The position numbers were made by a program, and so were the translations under genes. A stretch of 64,000 nt of DNA from Geothrix terrae. GTDB lineage: Bacteria > Acidobacteriota > Holophagae > Holophagales > Holophagaceae. Below the pieces are notes generated by a model that did not search any database, had not been told where the DNA came from, and saw nothing but the letters and a program-made list of their open reading frames with translations. Of this stretch, positions 47,854-59,294 are shown one piece after another (within the stretch, counting starts at the first letter, position 1; every line of letters starts with the position of its first letter). The stretch is taken from the NCBI RefSeq assembly GCF_022808775.1, contig NZ_JAKZLA010000007.1, forward strand, positions 161,054 through 225,053, written 5' to 3'.

Positions 47854-48186
47854 GCGGGCACCTCCGGGCGGCGGCCGGCGCCGCAGGCCTCTGAAAGAGG
47901 ACAGAGGGAAGCTCGGATGGCCGGCCCCGCTGTCCGGGTATCCCCGGTGCTCCTGGCCATGCCGGGAACCCGGGAAGGATTTGGATGATGAGGAACGATC
48001 TCTCGGTCGCAGGCCCATGTCGATACACCCAATGAATGTTGTTGCTAGGCCTTTAGATGTAAGACCGTCATCGTGATTCAGATCTCGCGGCAGCTGGGCG
48101 CTCGCTCCTGCGCCGGCCCCCATCCGCGGGGACCTCCGAGATCCCTGGTTGCCCGCGCCTCGGGGATGGCCTAACCTGCTGCTTCC
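47854..48186. other. Divergent intergenic region of the cytochrome cluster and sensor kinase
   Basis: This 333-base gap must hold the promoters of both the multihaem cytochrome cluster and the propeller kinase. It includes an AT-richer patch (about 48030-48075) unlike its surroundings. I compared its minus strand with the GEMM (cyclic dinucleotide) riboswitch pattern and saw no match. No clear paired promoter boxes were found. Confidence 0.6.
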
Positions 48187-51186
48187 ATGATCATGGGCTG
48201 GGCAGGTTTTCAGGGCTTCCGCAGAGGCTGGGCCGGGTGGTGCGCCGCCGCCCTGTCGCTGGGGATCGCGATGCCCATGATGCCCCTGGCGCCCACGACC
48301 CTCGCGGCCCGCGACTCCGTCCGCGCCCAGCCCCCGGGTCAAGGGCACCGGATCTGGCGGAACCAGCCGGGACTGGCCCAGGACACGGCCACGGCCCTGC
48401 TGGAGAGCCGGGACGGATTCCTGTGGGTGGGCACCGAAGATGGCCTGGCCCGGTTCGATGGGGCCCAGTTCGATCGCCTGTCCCGCCGCGAAGCACCCGC
48501 CTTCTCCCACAACGACGTGCGATGCCTGGCCGAAACCCCGGACGGCAGCCTGTGGATCGGCACCTCGCAGCCGGGCCTCTTCCGCCTGAAGCAGGGCGTC
48601 TTCAGCACCCTCGGCCCTGCGGAAGGCCTGCCCGACAGCCCCATCCTCCGCCTGGCCACGGACCCCCGGGGCGCCCTCTGGGCCGCCCCGGCCGAAGGCC
48701 CGCTGCTGCAGCTGGTCGGAGAGCGGTTCCAGCCGGTCGCCTGCGACGCCGTCCACCTGCGGATCCAGGCCATGGCGACGGACCGCGACGGCACGCTCTG
48801 GGTGGGCACCGCGGGATCGGGACTCTGGCGGGTCCGGGACCGGCGGCTGGAGCTGGTCGCCCTCTCGGCCGGCGACATCACGGCCCTCGAGCAGGACGCC
48901 GCCGGGACGCTGTGGGTGGGCACGCGAACCCAGGGCCTCCTCACCTTCGCGGATGGCCGCCTGGGGCCTTCCAGCGGCCTGGGCGGTCTTCCCGCGCGGG
49001 CCATCACCACCCTCCGGGCAGATCGCGGCGGCGGCCTCTGGATCGGAACCGAACAGGCGGGGCTGTACCACCGGATGCGGGACGGCCGGCTGGAGACCGC
49101 GCCCGATGGGCCGCAGATCCGGTGGACCGTGCTCTGCCTGCTTGAAGACCGCGGCGGCACCCTGTGGGTGGGAAGCGAAGACCGCGGCCTCCGCGCGGCG
49201 GTCGCCGTCCCCTTCCAGGCCGTGCCGGTAAAGGGACCCGAGCCCGAAGAAGCGGCCCGGATGGTCTGCCAGGATGCCTCGGGCACCGTCTGGTGCCTCA
49301 CGGGGGACCAGGCCCTCGGCCAGGTCCGCGAAGGCCGCATCGAACCGTTCGCCCTGACCGGGACCGTCGGGCCGGGGCCCATCTCCGCGCTATGGCCCCG
49401 CAGGAATGGAGGCCTGTGGATGGGCACCCGGAAAGGGGGGCTGTTCATCCTGGAGGGGGGAAAGGCCCGGGCCATGCCCTGGCAGGGCGGACCGGAACCC
49501 GACGAAATCCTCAGCCTCTACGAAGACCCCGCCGGCGACCTGTGGATCGCCACCCCCCGTCAGGGGTTGCTGAAGCTCCTGTCCAGCGGCGCGCACCAGA
49601 TCTTCCCACTGGCCCGGGGCGTGGTGGCCATGGCCGGAGGCGGCCCGGAGCCGCTGTACGTGGCCAGCCCGTCCCAGGGGGTCGGGATCCTGGACACCGA
49701 GGGCCTGCACTGGTTCGGGACCGCCCAGGGTCTGGCTTCCGCGGGCGCCCAGGCCCTGCACCTGGATGCCACGGGATCCCTCTGGGTGGGCACTTCGGAC
49801 GGCCTGCGCCTCTTCCGCCATGACGCCTTCCGGACGTTCACCGGCCCCGAGGGGCTCCTGAAGACGGCCATCCACGCCATCCTGGAGGACGCGGACCAGA
49901 ACCTATGGCTCAGCACCAGCCAGGGGGTGCTCCGCGTTCCCCGCCCGGTCCTGAGCCGGGGCCTGCCCGCCTCCGGTCCCTCCCCCCTCGCCACCTTCGA
50001 TCACTGGGACGGCCTGCCCGCCCGGGAGACCCACGGAGGCCCCCAGCCCGCCGCCTGGCTCACCCGTGAAGGCGAGCTCTGGATTCCCACCAGCCGGGGC
50101 ATGGCCCACGCGGACACCCACCGGCCGCCGCCGCCCCCGTCGCCGCTGCGCCTGTACCTGGCCAAGGTGCTGAGCGACGAATCGGCGCAGCCCATCCCCG
50201 GCCCCCTGGTCCTGGCCCCGGGCAGCCACCGGCTGGAGATCCACTACACGGGCATCAGCCTCACGGGCGCCGAGAAGCTGCGGTTCCGGTACCGCATGGA
50301 GGGGATCGACCCCGGCTGGAACGAAGTGGGCGACCGGCGCTTCGCGGTGTACTCGAACCTGCCACCGGGCGTGCGGCGCTTCCGCCTCCAGGCCTGGCGG
50401 CCCGGGGAGGAGGGCCCCCCGCAGGAGGTCTCCCTCGAGGTGCGGGTCCAGCCCTTCTTCCACCAGCGTCCCGTGTTCTGGGCCCTGTGCGCCCTGGCGG
50501 CCGGCCTCTTCGGATGGTGGCTGCTCCGCCTCCGCCTCCAGCAGGTGGAAGCCCGCTCCGCCGTGCTGGACGAACGCAACCGCATGGCCCGGGAGATCCA
50601 TGACCACCTGGCCCAGGGCTTCACGGGCGTGCTGCTCCAGCTCGAGGCCGCCGAGGCCGGCCTGGCCCGCCTGGCGGGCGATCCCGTCCCGGTGCTCACG
50701 CGCCTCGGCCGGGCCCGCGAGCTGGCGGCAGCCAGCCTCCAGGAGGCACGCCGTTCCGTCATGGCCCTGAGCCCCCGCAAGCCCGAGGGGACCGACCTGC
50801 TGGGCGCCCTGCGCATCCTTTCCGATCGCCTCCTCGCAGGCACGGGCATCCGGGTGGAGTTGGCCCACACCGGGGAGCCGAGACGCCTGGATGCCAAGCT
50901 GGAGGAGGAGCTGCTGCGCATGGCCCAGGAGGCCCTCACCAACGCGCTCCGCCATGGCAAGGCCAAGTGGGTCCGGGTGACCGTCCACTACAAGCGGCGG
51001 GAGGTGGGGCTGCGCGTCGAAGACGACGGCAAGGGCTTCGACCCCGCCGCCGGGGCCGCGGGCTACGGCCTCCGCAGCATCCGTGAAACCCTGGGCAAGC
51101 TCCGGGGCCACATCGACATCGACAGTGGACCGGGACGGGGCACCCGCATCACCATCATCCTGCCCCTCCGGAGGTGGCGCCCATGA
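48187..51186 (+). CDS. Two-component propeller-type sensor histidine kinase
   Basis: A 999-residue sensor. A signal-anchor segment is followed by many propeller repeats of the LWVGTxxGL type (FLWVGTEDGLARF, LWIGTSQPGLFRL, LWVGTRTQGLLTF), about 600 residues of periplasmic beta-propellers. Then come the Y_Y_Y domain (LEIHYTGISLTGAEKLRFRY), one helix (FWALCALAAGLFGWWLL), a HisKA_3 domain with REIHDHLAQGF, and an ATPase domain (ALTNALRHGKA, VEDDGKGFD, GYGLRSI). Its stop overlaps the regulator start as ATGA. It may sense a polymer or redox ligand near the envelope. Confidence 0.95.
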   Translation: MIMGWAGFQGFRRGWAGWCAAALSLGIAMPMMPLAPTTLAARDSVRAQPPGQGHRIWRNQPGLAQDTATALLESRDGFLWVGTEDGLARFDGAQFDRLSRREAPAFSHNDVRCLAETPDGSLWIGTSQPGLFRLKQGVFSTLGPAEGLPDSPILRLATDPRGALWAAPAEGPLLQLVGERFQPVACDAVHLRIQAMATDRDGTLWVGTAGSGLWRVRDRRLELVALSAGDITALEQDAAGTLWVGTRTQGLLTFADGRLGPSSGLGGLPARAITTLRADRGGGLWIGTEQAGLYHRMRDGRLETAPDGPQIRWTVLCLLEDRGGTLWVGSEDRGLRAAVAVPFQAVPVKGPEPEEAARMVCQDASGTVWCLTGDQALGQVREGRIEPFALTGTVGPGPISALWPRRNGGLWMGTRKGGLFILEGGKARAMPWQGGPEPDEILSLYEDPAGDLWIATPRQGLLKLLSSGAHQIFPLARGVVAMAGGGPEPLYVASPSQGVGILDTEGLHWFGTAQGLASAGAQALHLDATGSLWVGTSDGLRLFRHDAFRTFTGPEGLLKTAIHAILEDADQNLWLSTSQGVLRVPRPVLSRGLPASGPSPLATFDHWDGLPARETHGGPQPAAWLTREGELWIPTSRGMAHADTHRPPPPPSPLRLYLAKVLSDESAQPIPGPLVLAPGSHRLEIHYTGISLTGAEKLRFRYRMEGIDPGWNEVGDRRFAVYSNLPPGVRRFRLQAWRPGEEGPPQEVSLEVRVQPFFHQRPVFWALCALAAGLFGWWLLRLRLQQVEARSAVLDERNRMAREIHDHLAQGFTGVLLQLEAAEAGLARLAGDPVPVLTRLGRARELAAASLQEARRSVMALSPRKPEGTDLLGALRILSDRLLAGTGIRVELAHTGEPRRLDAKLEEELLRMAQEALTNALRHGKAKWVRVTVHYKRREVGLRVEDDGKGFDPAAGAAGYGLRSIRETLGKLRGHIDIDSGPGRGTRITIILPLRRWRP

Positions 51187-51827
51187 CCACGAACCCTTCC
51201 GATCCCATCCGCCTGCTCGTCGTGGACGACCATCCCGTGGTTCGCGACGGCCTGGTTGCCATCCTCCACCAGGGGGAACCCGATCTCGAAGTGGTCGGCG
51301 AGGCCGGCGACGGCAAGGAGGCCGTGGCGGCCTGGCGCACCCTGCGCCCCACGGTCACCATCATGGACCTCCAGCTTCCCGGCCAGACGGGCGTGGAGGC
51401 CATCGCGGCCATCCGGCGGGAGGATCCAGACGCGCGGATCCTGGTCCTCACCACCTTCGACGGTGATGCCGACATCCAGCGCGCCCTGGAAGCCGGGGCC
51501 CGGGGCTACCTGCTGAAGAGCATGCGGCGCGGCACGCTCATCGAGGCTGTCCGCGCCGTGGCTGCCGGGCAGCGGTACCTGCCTCCCGCCACGGCCGCCC
51601 GCCTGGTGGAGGGCATGGAATCCGAGCGCCTCACCGCCCGGGAGCTGGACGTGCTTCGCCTGCTGGCCCAGGGCCACCGGAACCGCGAGATCGCGGACTC
51701 CCTCGGCCTGGCGGAACCCACGGTGAAGATCCACGTGAACAACCTGCTGCGCAAGCTCCAGGTGAAGGACCGCACCGAGGCGGCGATGGTGGCCCTCAAG
51801 CGGGGCATCATCCACCTGGAAGGCTGA
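51183..51827 (+). CDS. NarL/LuxR-family response regulator
   Basis: A 214-residue regulator translationally coupled to the kinase by ATGA overlap. The receiver has VVDDHPVVRDG, phosphoacceptor Asp62 (IMDLQLPGQTG) and LLKSM. The C-terminal LuxR-type helix-turn-helix reads LTARELDVLRLLAQGHRNRE and PTVKIHVNNLLRKLQVKDRT. The target is unknown; the divergent cytochrome cluster is a candidate. Confidence 0.97.
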   Translation: MTTNPSDPIRLLVVDDHPVVRDGLVAILHQGEPDLEVVGEAGDGKEAVAAWRTLRPTVTIMDLQLPGQTGVEAIAAIRREDPDARILVLTTFDGDADIQRALEAGARGYLLKSMRRGTLIEAVRAVAAGQRYLPPATAARLVEGMESERLTARELDVLRLLAQGHRNREIADSLGLAEPTVKIHVNNLLRKLQVKDRTEAAMVALKRGIIHLEG

Positions 51828-51830
51828 CGC

Positions 51831-52160
51831 CTACTTCCGGAACGTGAAGAACACGGCCCCCACGAGGCAGAGCCCCGCCCAGAGGTGGTTGAGGTGCAGC
51901 CGTTCCCGCATCCAGGCCACCGTGAACACGGCGAACACCATCAGCGTCACCACCTCTTGGATCACCTTCAGCTGGGGGAGGCTGAAGCGCCCGTAGCCGA
52001 GGCGGTTGGCGGGAACCATGAGGCAGTACTCGAAGAACGCGATGCCCCAGCTCGCCAGGATGGCGATCCAGAGCGGGCTGTCGCGGTGGTGCTTCAGGTG
52101 CCCATACCAGGCGAAGGTCATGAACACATTGCTGAGGACGAGCAGGAGGACGGTCCGCAT
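51831..52160 (-). CDS. DUF486 (DMT-like) small membrane protein
   Basis: A 109-residue protein with four hydrophobic helices: LLLVLSNVFMTFAWYGHLK, IAILASWGIAFFEYCLMV, VVTLMVFAVFTVAWM and LWAGLCLVGAVFFTF. The PANRLGY turn with QLKVIQEVVTLMVF matches the DUF486 family, related to half-size drug/metabolite transporters. Its substrate is unknown. It follows the hybrid kinase gene by 3 bases, so the two are probably one transcript. Confidence 0.88.
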   Translation of the reverse strand: MRTVLLLVLSNVFMTFAWYGHLKHHRDSPLWIAILASWGIAFFEYCLMVPANRLGYGRFSLPQLKVIQEVVTLMVFAVFTVAWMRERLHLNHLWAGLCLVGAVFFTFRK

Positions 52161-52163
52161 GAC

Positions 52164-54812
<2,649 letters not shown>

Positions 54813-54867
54813 GAGGAATCCGGCCGGTGGGTATTGTCTGCCAGGACTCTATCAGACGCCGTGCTCC

Positions 54868-56508
54868 CTACCGCGCGATTTCCACCGCGCGGAGCTCCCG
54901 CATGACCGTCACCTTGATCTGGCCGGGGTACTGCATCTCCGATTCGATGCGGCGGCTGACGTCCTTGGCGATCCAGTAGGCCTGGTCGTCGTTGACGGAG
55001 CCGGCGTCCACCAGGATGCGGATCTCGCGACCCGCCTGCATGGCGTAGCTCTTCTGCACGCCCTTGTAGCTGCCGGCGATCTCCTCGAGCTTCTCGAGGC
55101 GCTTCACGTAGGTCTCCAGCATCTCGCGGCGGGCGCCGGGCCGGGCGGCGCTGAGCGCGTCGGCGGCCGTGATGAGCATGGCCTCCACCGTGCGGGGCTC
55201 GAAGTCGCCGTGGTGGCAGCTCATGGCGTGGATGACCTCCTCCTTCTCGCCATACCGCTGCATCAGCTGCATGCCGATCTCGATGTGGGTGCCCTCCACC
55301 TCGCGGTCGATGGCCTTGCCGATGTCGTGGAAGAGGCCGGCCCGGCGGGCCAGCTTGGCATTGGCGCCCATCTCGCCGGCCATGTACTCGGCGATGCGGG
55401 CCACTTCCTTGGTGTGCTCCAGCACGTTCTGGCCGTACGAGGTGCGGTAGTTCAGGCGGCCCACCAGCTTGTGCAGCTTGGGGTGCACGTCCGGGAAGCC
55501 CAGCTCGATGCAGGCGGCCTCGCCGATCTCCTTGAGATGCTGGTCCATGTCCACCTTGACCTTCTCCACCACCTCCTCGATGCGGGCGGGGTGGATGCGG
55601 CCGTCGGCCAGGAGCTTGAGGATGGCCTGCCGGGCCACCTCGCGGCGGATGGGGTCGAAGCTCGACACCACGATGCTCTCCGGCGTGTCGTCCACGATGA
55701 GGTCGCAGCCCGTGGCCTTCTCCAGGGCCCGGATGTTGCGGCCCTCGCGGCCGATGATGCGGCCCTTGAGGTCGTCGCTGGGCAGCTGCACGGAGCTCAC
55801 GGCCTGCTCGGCCACCACGTCCGAGGCCACGCGCTGGATGGCGGCGCCGATGGTCCAGCGGGCCTTCTTGGCGGCCTCCTCCTGGGCCTCTTCCTCGATG
55901 CGGCGCACCAGCTTGGCGGCGTCCATCTTGGCGGCGTACTCCAGCTGGGCCGTCAGTTCCTTCTTGGCGTCCTCCCGGGTGAGCCCGGCGATCTCCTCCA
56001 AGCGCTGGGCCTGGGCCTCCACCAGCTGCTTGGCCTCAGCCTGCTTGGCTTCCAGCTTCTCCAGCTCGGCCTTGCGCTTCTCGTTGAGGGTGTCCAGGTC
56101 CTTCGTCTTCTGGTCCACCTGCTGGAGCTTCTTGTCGAGCCCCTCCTCCTTGGTCTGGAGGCCGGTCTCCTTCGTGTGGAGGCGCTGCTCCTGCTTCTCC
56201 AGGTTGGCTTGGCGCTCGGCCAGCAGCTTCTCGGCCTCCTGGCGGGCCTGGAGGGCCTGCTCCTTGGCCTTCAGCGCCGATTCCTTGCGGAGGGCCTCGG
56301 CCTCCTGCTCGCCCCGCTCGCGGAGGCGCTGGGCCTCCCGCTGGGCCTCGTCCAACAGCTTCTCGCGCTGGGCCTTGATGTCCGCCTCGGCCCGGGCCTG
56401 CGCCTGGGAGGCTTCCACCGTCGCCTTCTGGGCCCTCAGCGCCATCAGGAGGCCGACGCCGGCCGCGGCGAAGAAGAGGAGAAGGAAAATCCAGCTGATC
56501 AGGTTCAT
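54868..56508 (-). CDS. rny: Ribonuclease Y
   Basis: Membrane-tethered endoribonuclease that starts mRNA decay. The 546-residue protein has an N-terminal helix (LISWIFLLLFFAAAGVGLLM), a coiled coil of about 180 residues, a KH domain (KGRIIGREGRNIRALEKATG), and an HD domain with LFHDIGKAID. The length is standard. It lies downstream of zapA and the probable 6S RNA; this neighbourhood occurs in several phyla. Confidence 0.97.
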   Translation of the reverse strand: MNLISWIFLLLFFAAAGVGLLMALRAQKATVEASQAQARAEADIKAQREKLLDEAQREAQRLRERGEQEAEALRKESALKAKEQALQARQEAEKLLAERQANLEKQEQRLHTKETGLQTKEEGLDKKLQQVDQKTKDLDTLNEKRKAELEKLEAKQAEAKQLVEAQAQRLEEIAGLTREDAKKELTAQLEYAAKMDAAKLVRRIEEEAQEEAAKKARWTIGAAIQRVASDVVAEQAVSSVQLPSDDLKGRIIGREGRNIRALEKATGCDLIVDDTPESIVVSSFDPIRREVARQAILKLLADGRIHPARIEEVVEKVKVDMDQHLKEIGEAACIELGFPDVHPKLHKLVGRLNYRTSYGQNVLEHTKEVARIAEYMAGEMGANAKLARRAGLFHDIGKAIDREVEGTHIEIGMQLMQRYGEKEEVIHAMSCHHGDFEPRTVEAMLITAADALSAARPGARREMLETYVKRLEKLEEIAGSYKGVQKSYAMQAGREIRILVDAGSVNDDQAYWIAKDVSRRIESEMQYPGQIKVTVMRELRAVEIAR

Positions 56509-56561
56509 GGGCGACTCCAGGGAATGGGATCCGAAGAGCCACCAGCACCAGAATGTGAAAG

Positions 56562-56733
56562 AAAATCCCCGCTCAGTCGTGGAGGCTTGCCGAGTTCCCT
56601 AGCTGGTAGGGGGGAGTCCAGAATCCCTGGCTAAGGCGCGCCGACGCGCGGAACGCACAGGACAGGGGGAAGGTCTCCCAGGTCGACTTACGGAACAAGC
56701 GCTTGGCCATGATCACGGGCCTCGCAGGGAAAT
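56562..56733 (-). ncRNA. ssrS: Probable 6S RNA
   Basis: The 225-base gap between zapA and rny holds a stretch of about 170 bases whose ends pair: TCCCTGC (56724-56730) with GCGGGGA (56566-56572), then GAGGC with GCCTC, GTTCC with GGAAC, and an apical CTGGGAG/CTCCC plus CCAG arm. A TTTTCTTT tail follows. An extended duplex interrupted by a central bubble, directly after zapA, is the 6S RNA layout and a known location. The RNA would bind RNA polymerase holoenzyme. I could not run a covariance model. The 45-codon frame starting MAKRLFRKSTW inside it is an alternative. Confidence 0.5.
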
Positions 56734-57092
56734 CAGTCTCCGTCCTCGTCGAGGAAGGGCACGGGGGCGGAAGGTTCGTCCGGAACATCGTTCAGCAACT
56801 TTGAAAGAGTCTGTTCCAGGTTCTGGGTGTGCTGGTTGGCTTCCTGCTCGAGGCGCGCCACACGGTGCGCCAGGTTCAGGGCGCCCAGGAGGTACCAGGA
56901 CGGGGTGTCCAGGCCCTTCGGGACGCTCCCCCATCTTAGCTGGCATTGCGAGTCCATGTCGCGGAAGGTGTCCTCCAGGATGCGGACCGCCGCCGCCAGG
57001 GTCTCGGGCCGGTCCGTCTGGACCTGGAGCTCCCGCCCCAGGACCGACACCGTGGCGGCCCGGACCCCCGGCAGGGGCGGCTGGGGCTTCAT
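56733..57092 (-). CDS. zapA: Cell division protein ZapA
   Basis: ZapA binds and bundles FtsZ. The 119-residue protein has the ZapA head (TVSVLGRELQVQTDRPETLA then VRILEDTFRDMDSQ), a helix (LLGALNLAHRVARLEQEANQ) and an acidic tail rich in Asp and Glu. It overlaps the upstream coiled-coil gene by 4 bases (ATGA). The call rests on the N-terminal pattern plus context. Confidence 0.88.
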   Translation of the reverse strand: MKPQPPLPGVRAATVSVLGRELQVQTDRPETLAAAVRILEDTFRDMDSQCQLRWGSVPKGLDTPSWYLLGALNLAHRVARLEQEANQHTQNLEQTLSKLLNDVPDEPSAPVPFLDEDGD

Positions 57093-57325
57093 CCCAGGGC
57101 CTCCAGGGCCTGCAGGATCGCGGCCACCTGGGTCTTCACGGCCTCGCGGTCCTTCTCCAGGGCGGCCTTCTCGGCCTGGGCCTCTTCCAGCCGAGCCCGG
57201 AGGGATTGGAGCTCCTGCTCTCCGGCCGAACCGGCGGCCTTCAGCGCATCCAGCTCTTCCTTCAGCTGGTTGCGCTGCTGCACCAGGGCATGCATCTTCG
57301 ATTCGAGCTGTTTCAGCAGGTCCAT
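57089..57325 (-). CDS. Small coiled-coil protein, ZapB-like
   Basis: A 78-residue, almost entirely helical heptad protein (MDLLKQLESKMHALVQQRNQ, LRARLEEAQAEKAALEKDRE). It overlaps zapA by 4 bases. The size, coiled coil and context fit a ZapB-like division factor that would link ZapA to the nucleoid or other division proteins, but coiled coils are easily misassigned. Confidence 0.7.
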   Translation of the reverse strand: MDLLKQLESKMHALVQQRNQLKEELDALKAAGSAGEQELQSLRARLEEAQAEKAALEKDREAVKTQVAAILQALEALG

Positions 57326-57359
57326 GGATCCCTCTGGGGCGATTCTACGCTCGGAGTCC

Positions 57360-59294
57360 CTAGGTCCGCAGCTTGGCCCCGAGGGCCTCGGCGGCGGCCA
57401 GGGCCGAGGCCACCCAGCCGTCCACCTCGCTCCCCATCAGGGTTCGGTCCACCTGGAAGCGCAGACGGATCAGCCAGGCCTGGCGGCCTTCGGGCAGGCT
57501 CTTGTGGCGAAACACATCCACGCAGCGCAGGTCCTGGAGGGCATCTGCCGGGAGGGCCGCCCGCATGGCCGTGGCCAGGGCCCCGTAGGACTGGCCCAGG
57601 TCCACCAGGAGGGACAGGTCCCGCTCCACGGAGGGGAAGCGGCTGAAGGGACGGAAGGTGGAGACGATCCGCTCCCCGGGCCGGGGCAGGTCCGCCACGG
57701 GGGCCTCGAAGCCGAAGAGACCTTCGCCCAGCCCACGCACCTCGGGAATTACGGCCAGTCCCAGGTCCTGGGCGATGCCGCGGAGGTCAGCCTCCCGCAC
57801 GGGGCGGGCGGGGCTCAGGTAGTCCTCGCCGCCCTGGGTGCCGCCCCAGGCAAGACCCAGCGTGAAGCGCTCCTCGGGACCCGCTGGGCCGCTGGAATAG
57901 GTGGGCGCCACCTCGAAGAGGCGCACCTCCCGGGTCCCCTGGCGGAGGTTCTGCTCCGCGGCCTCTTTCAGGCTGGACAGGAGGGTCCCCCGCAGCACGG
58001 AGTATTCCCGCCCCAGCGGGTTGGCCAGGGTGCGGCCCTCGGGGGCGTTGCCTGGCGCCGCGAAGGCGGCATCCGCCTCGGGGCTGATGAACCCGTAGGT
58101 GACGGTCTGGTGGAAGCCCAGGTGGGCCAGGCGCCGGGCCAGGGCCCGGCGCAGGAGGTAGTCCGGCGACAGCCGCTGGGGAGGGCCCTCTAGGGGCGGC
58201 AGCACCGAGGGGATGTGCTCGTAGCCCCGCAGGCGCAGGACCTCCTCCGCCAGGTCATCGGGGATGGCGAGGTCGTGGCGCCAGGTGGGGGGCTGGGCGG
58301 CCAGGGCGTCGGAACCAGCCACCACGGCGCAGCCCAGGCGCGTCAGGGCCTCGGCGGCCTCGGCCAGGGTCAGCGGCTCGCCCGCCACGCGGACGAGCAT
58401 GGCTTCGGACAGGGTCACGGGCGCGGCGGGGGCCGGCAGGGCGCCGGCGGTCCAGGCCCCCTCCAGGGTGGCGCCGGCCCAGGTGCGGAGGCGGTCCACC
58501 AGGAGGTCCCGGGCCACGGCGGCCATGGCGGGGTCCGCGCCGCGGCCGAAGCGGTGGGAGGCGTCCGTGTGCAGGCTGTGGCGCCGGGCCGTGGCCCGCA
58601 CGGTCTTCGGATCGAACCAGGCGCTCTCCAGCAGCACGCGGCGGGTGGCTTCCGTCACCTTGGTGCCGTCACCGCCCATGACGCCCGCCAAGGCGATGGG
58701 ACCGGCCTCATCGGCGATGACAAGGTCCTGGGCCAGGAGCGTGCGGGTCACGCCGTCCAGCGTCACCAGCTTCTCTCCGGCCACGGCCCAGCGCACGGTG
58801 ACCGCGCCGCGGATGCGATCCGCGTCGAAGGCGTGGGTGGGATGGCCGTAGCGGTGCAGCAGCTCGTTGGAGGCATCCACGGCGGGCAGGCCCTTGGCGG
58901 AGGCGTCGAGGGCCCGCAGGAAGGCCTGTGCTTCAACCGGGGTTCCGCCCCCGCCCAGGCCCGGATTCAGGGTCAACAAGGCCGTGGCATACAGGGGGCA
59001 GGCCGGGCTCTCCAGGCGTACGGGGACCTTCGGCGCGCCTTCCGCCACCGGGGGCGGGGCTAGGGGCGTCAGGGGCTGGCCCAGCTTCGCCGCCACCTCC
59101 CGGGCCATTCCGCGGTGGGACATGGCGTCGCCGCGGTTGGCGGTGATGTCCACGTCCAGCACGTCGCCGCCTTCACGGGAGGCCACCCCATCCACGGGGA
59201 AGCCAAGGGCGGCCAGCAGCTCGCAGAGCTGGCGCGTGTCCAGGGCCGCGGCGGCGGGGATTTCAGCGGCGAGGGCCTTGCGTTCGATCCACAT
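57360..59294 (-). CDS. pheT: Phenylalanine--tRNA ligase beta subunit, lacking the EMAP-type domain
   Basis: The product starts MWIERKALAAEIPAAAALD; the ATG overlaps the pheS stop as TGATG. It is 644 residues, against the usual roughly 790-800. The N-terminal domain (QLCELLAALGFPVDGVASRE) runs directly into DVLDVDITANRGDAMSHRGM, so the tRNA-binding OB domain normally between about residues 40 and 150 is missing. The B3/4, B5 (LGCAVVAGS), catalytic-like and C-terminal FDX-ACB domains (FPSVERDLSLLVDL) remain. Confidence 0.93.
   Translation of the reverse strand: MWIERKALAAEIPAAAALDTRQLCELLAALGFPVDGVASREGGDVLDVDITANRGDAMSHRGMAREVAAKLGQPLTPLAPPPVAEGAPKVPVRLESPACPLYATALLTLNPGLGGGGTPVEAQAFLRALDASAKGLPAVDASNELLHRYGHPTHAFDADRIRGAVTVRWAVAGEKLVTLDGVTRTLLAQDLVIADEAGPIALAGVMGGDGTKVTEATRRVLLESAWFDPKTVRATARRHSLHTDASHRFGRGADPAMAAVARDLLVDRLRTWAGATLEGAWTAGALPAPAAPVTLSEAMLVRVAGEPLTLAEAAEALTRLGCAVVAGSDALAAQPPTWRHDLAIPDDLAEEVLRLRGYEHIPSVLPPLEGPPQRLSPDYLLRRALARRLAHLGFHQTVTYGFISPEADAAFAAPGNAPEGRTLANPLGREYSVLRGTLLSSLKEAAEQNLRQGTREVRLFEVAPTYSSGPAGPEERFTLGLAWGGTQGGEDYLSPARPVREADLRGIAQDLGLAVIPEVRGLGEGLFGFEAPVADLPRPGERIVSTFRPFSRFPSVERDLSLLVDLGQSYGALATAMRAALPADALQDLRCVDVFRHKSLPEGRQAWLIRLRFQVDRTLMGSEVDGWVASALAAAEALGAKLRT

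Noticed and set aside
47854..48060. GEMM-type cyclic dinucleotide riboswitch before the multihaem cytochrome gene
   Set aside because: The leader was read on the minus strand and lacks the conserved GEMM core and tetraloop-receptor pattern.
56573..56711. Small protein starting MAKRLFRKSTW between zapA and rny
   Set aside because: It overlaps the paired 6S-like structure, has no recognisable motif and no strong ribosome-binding site; kept only as an alternative.
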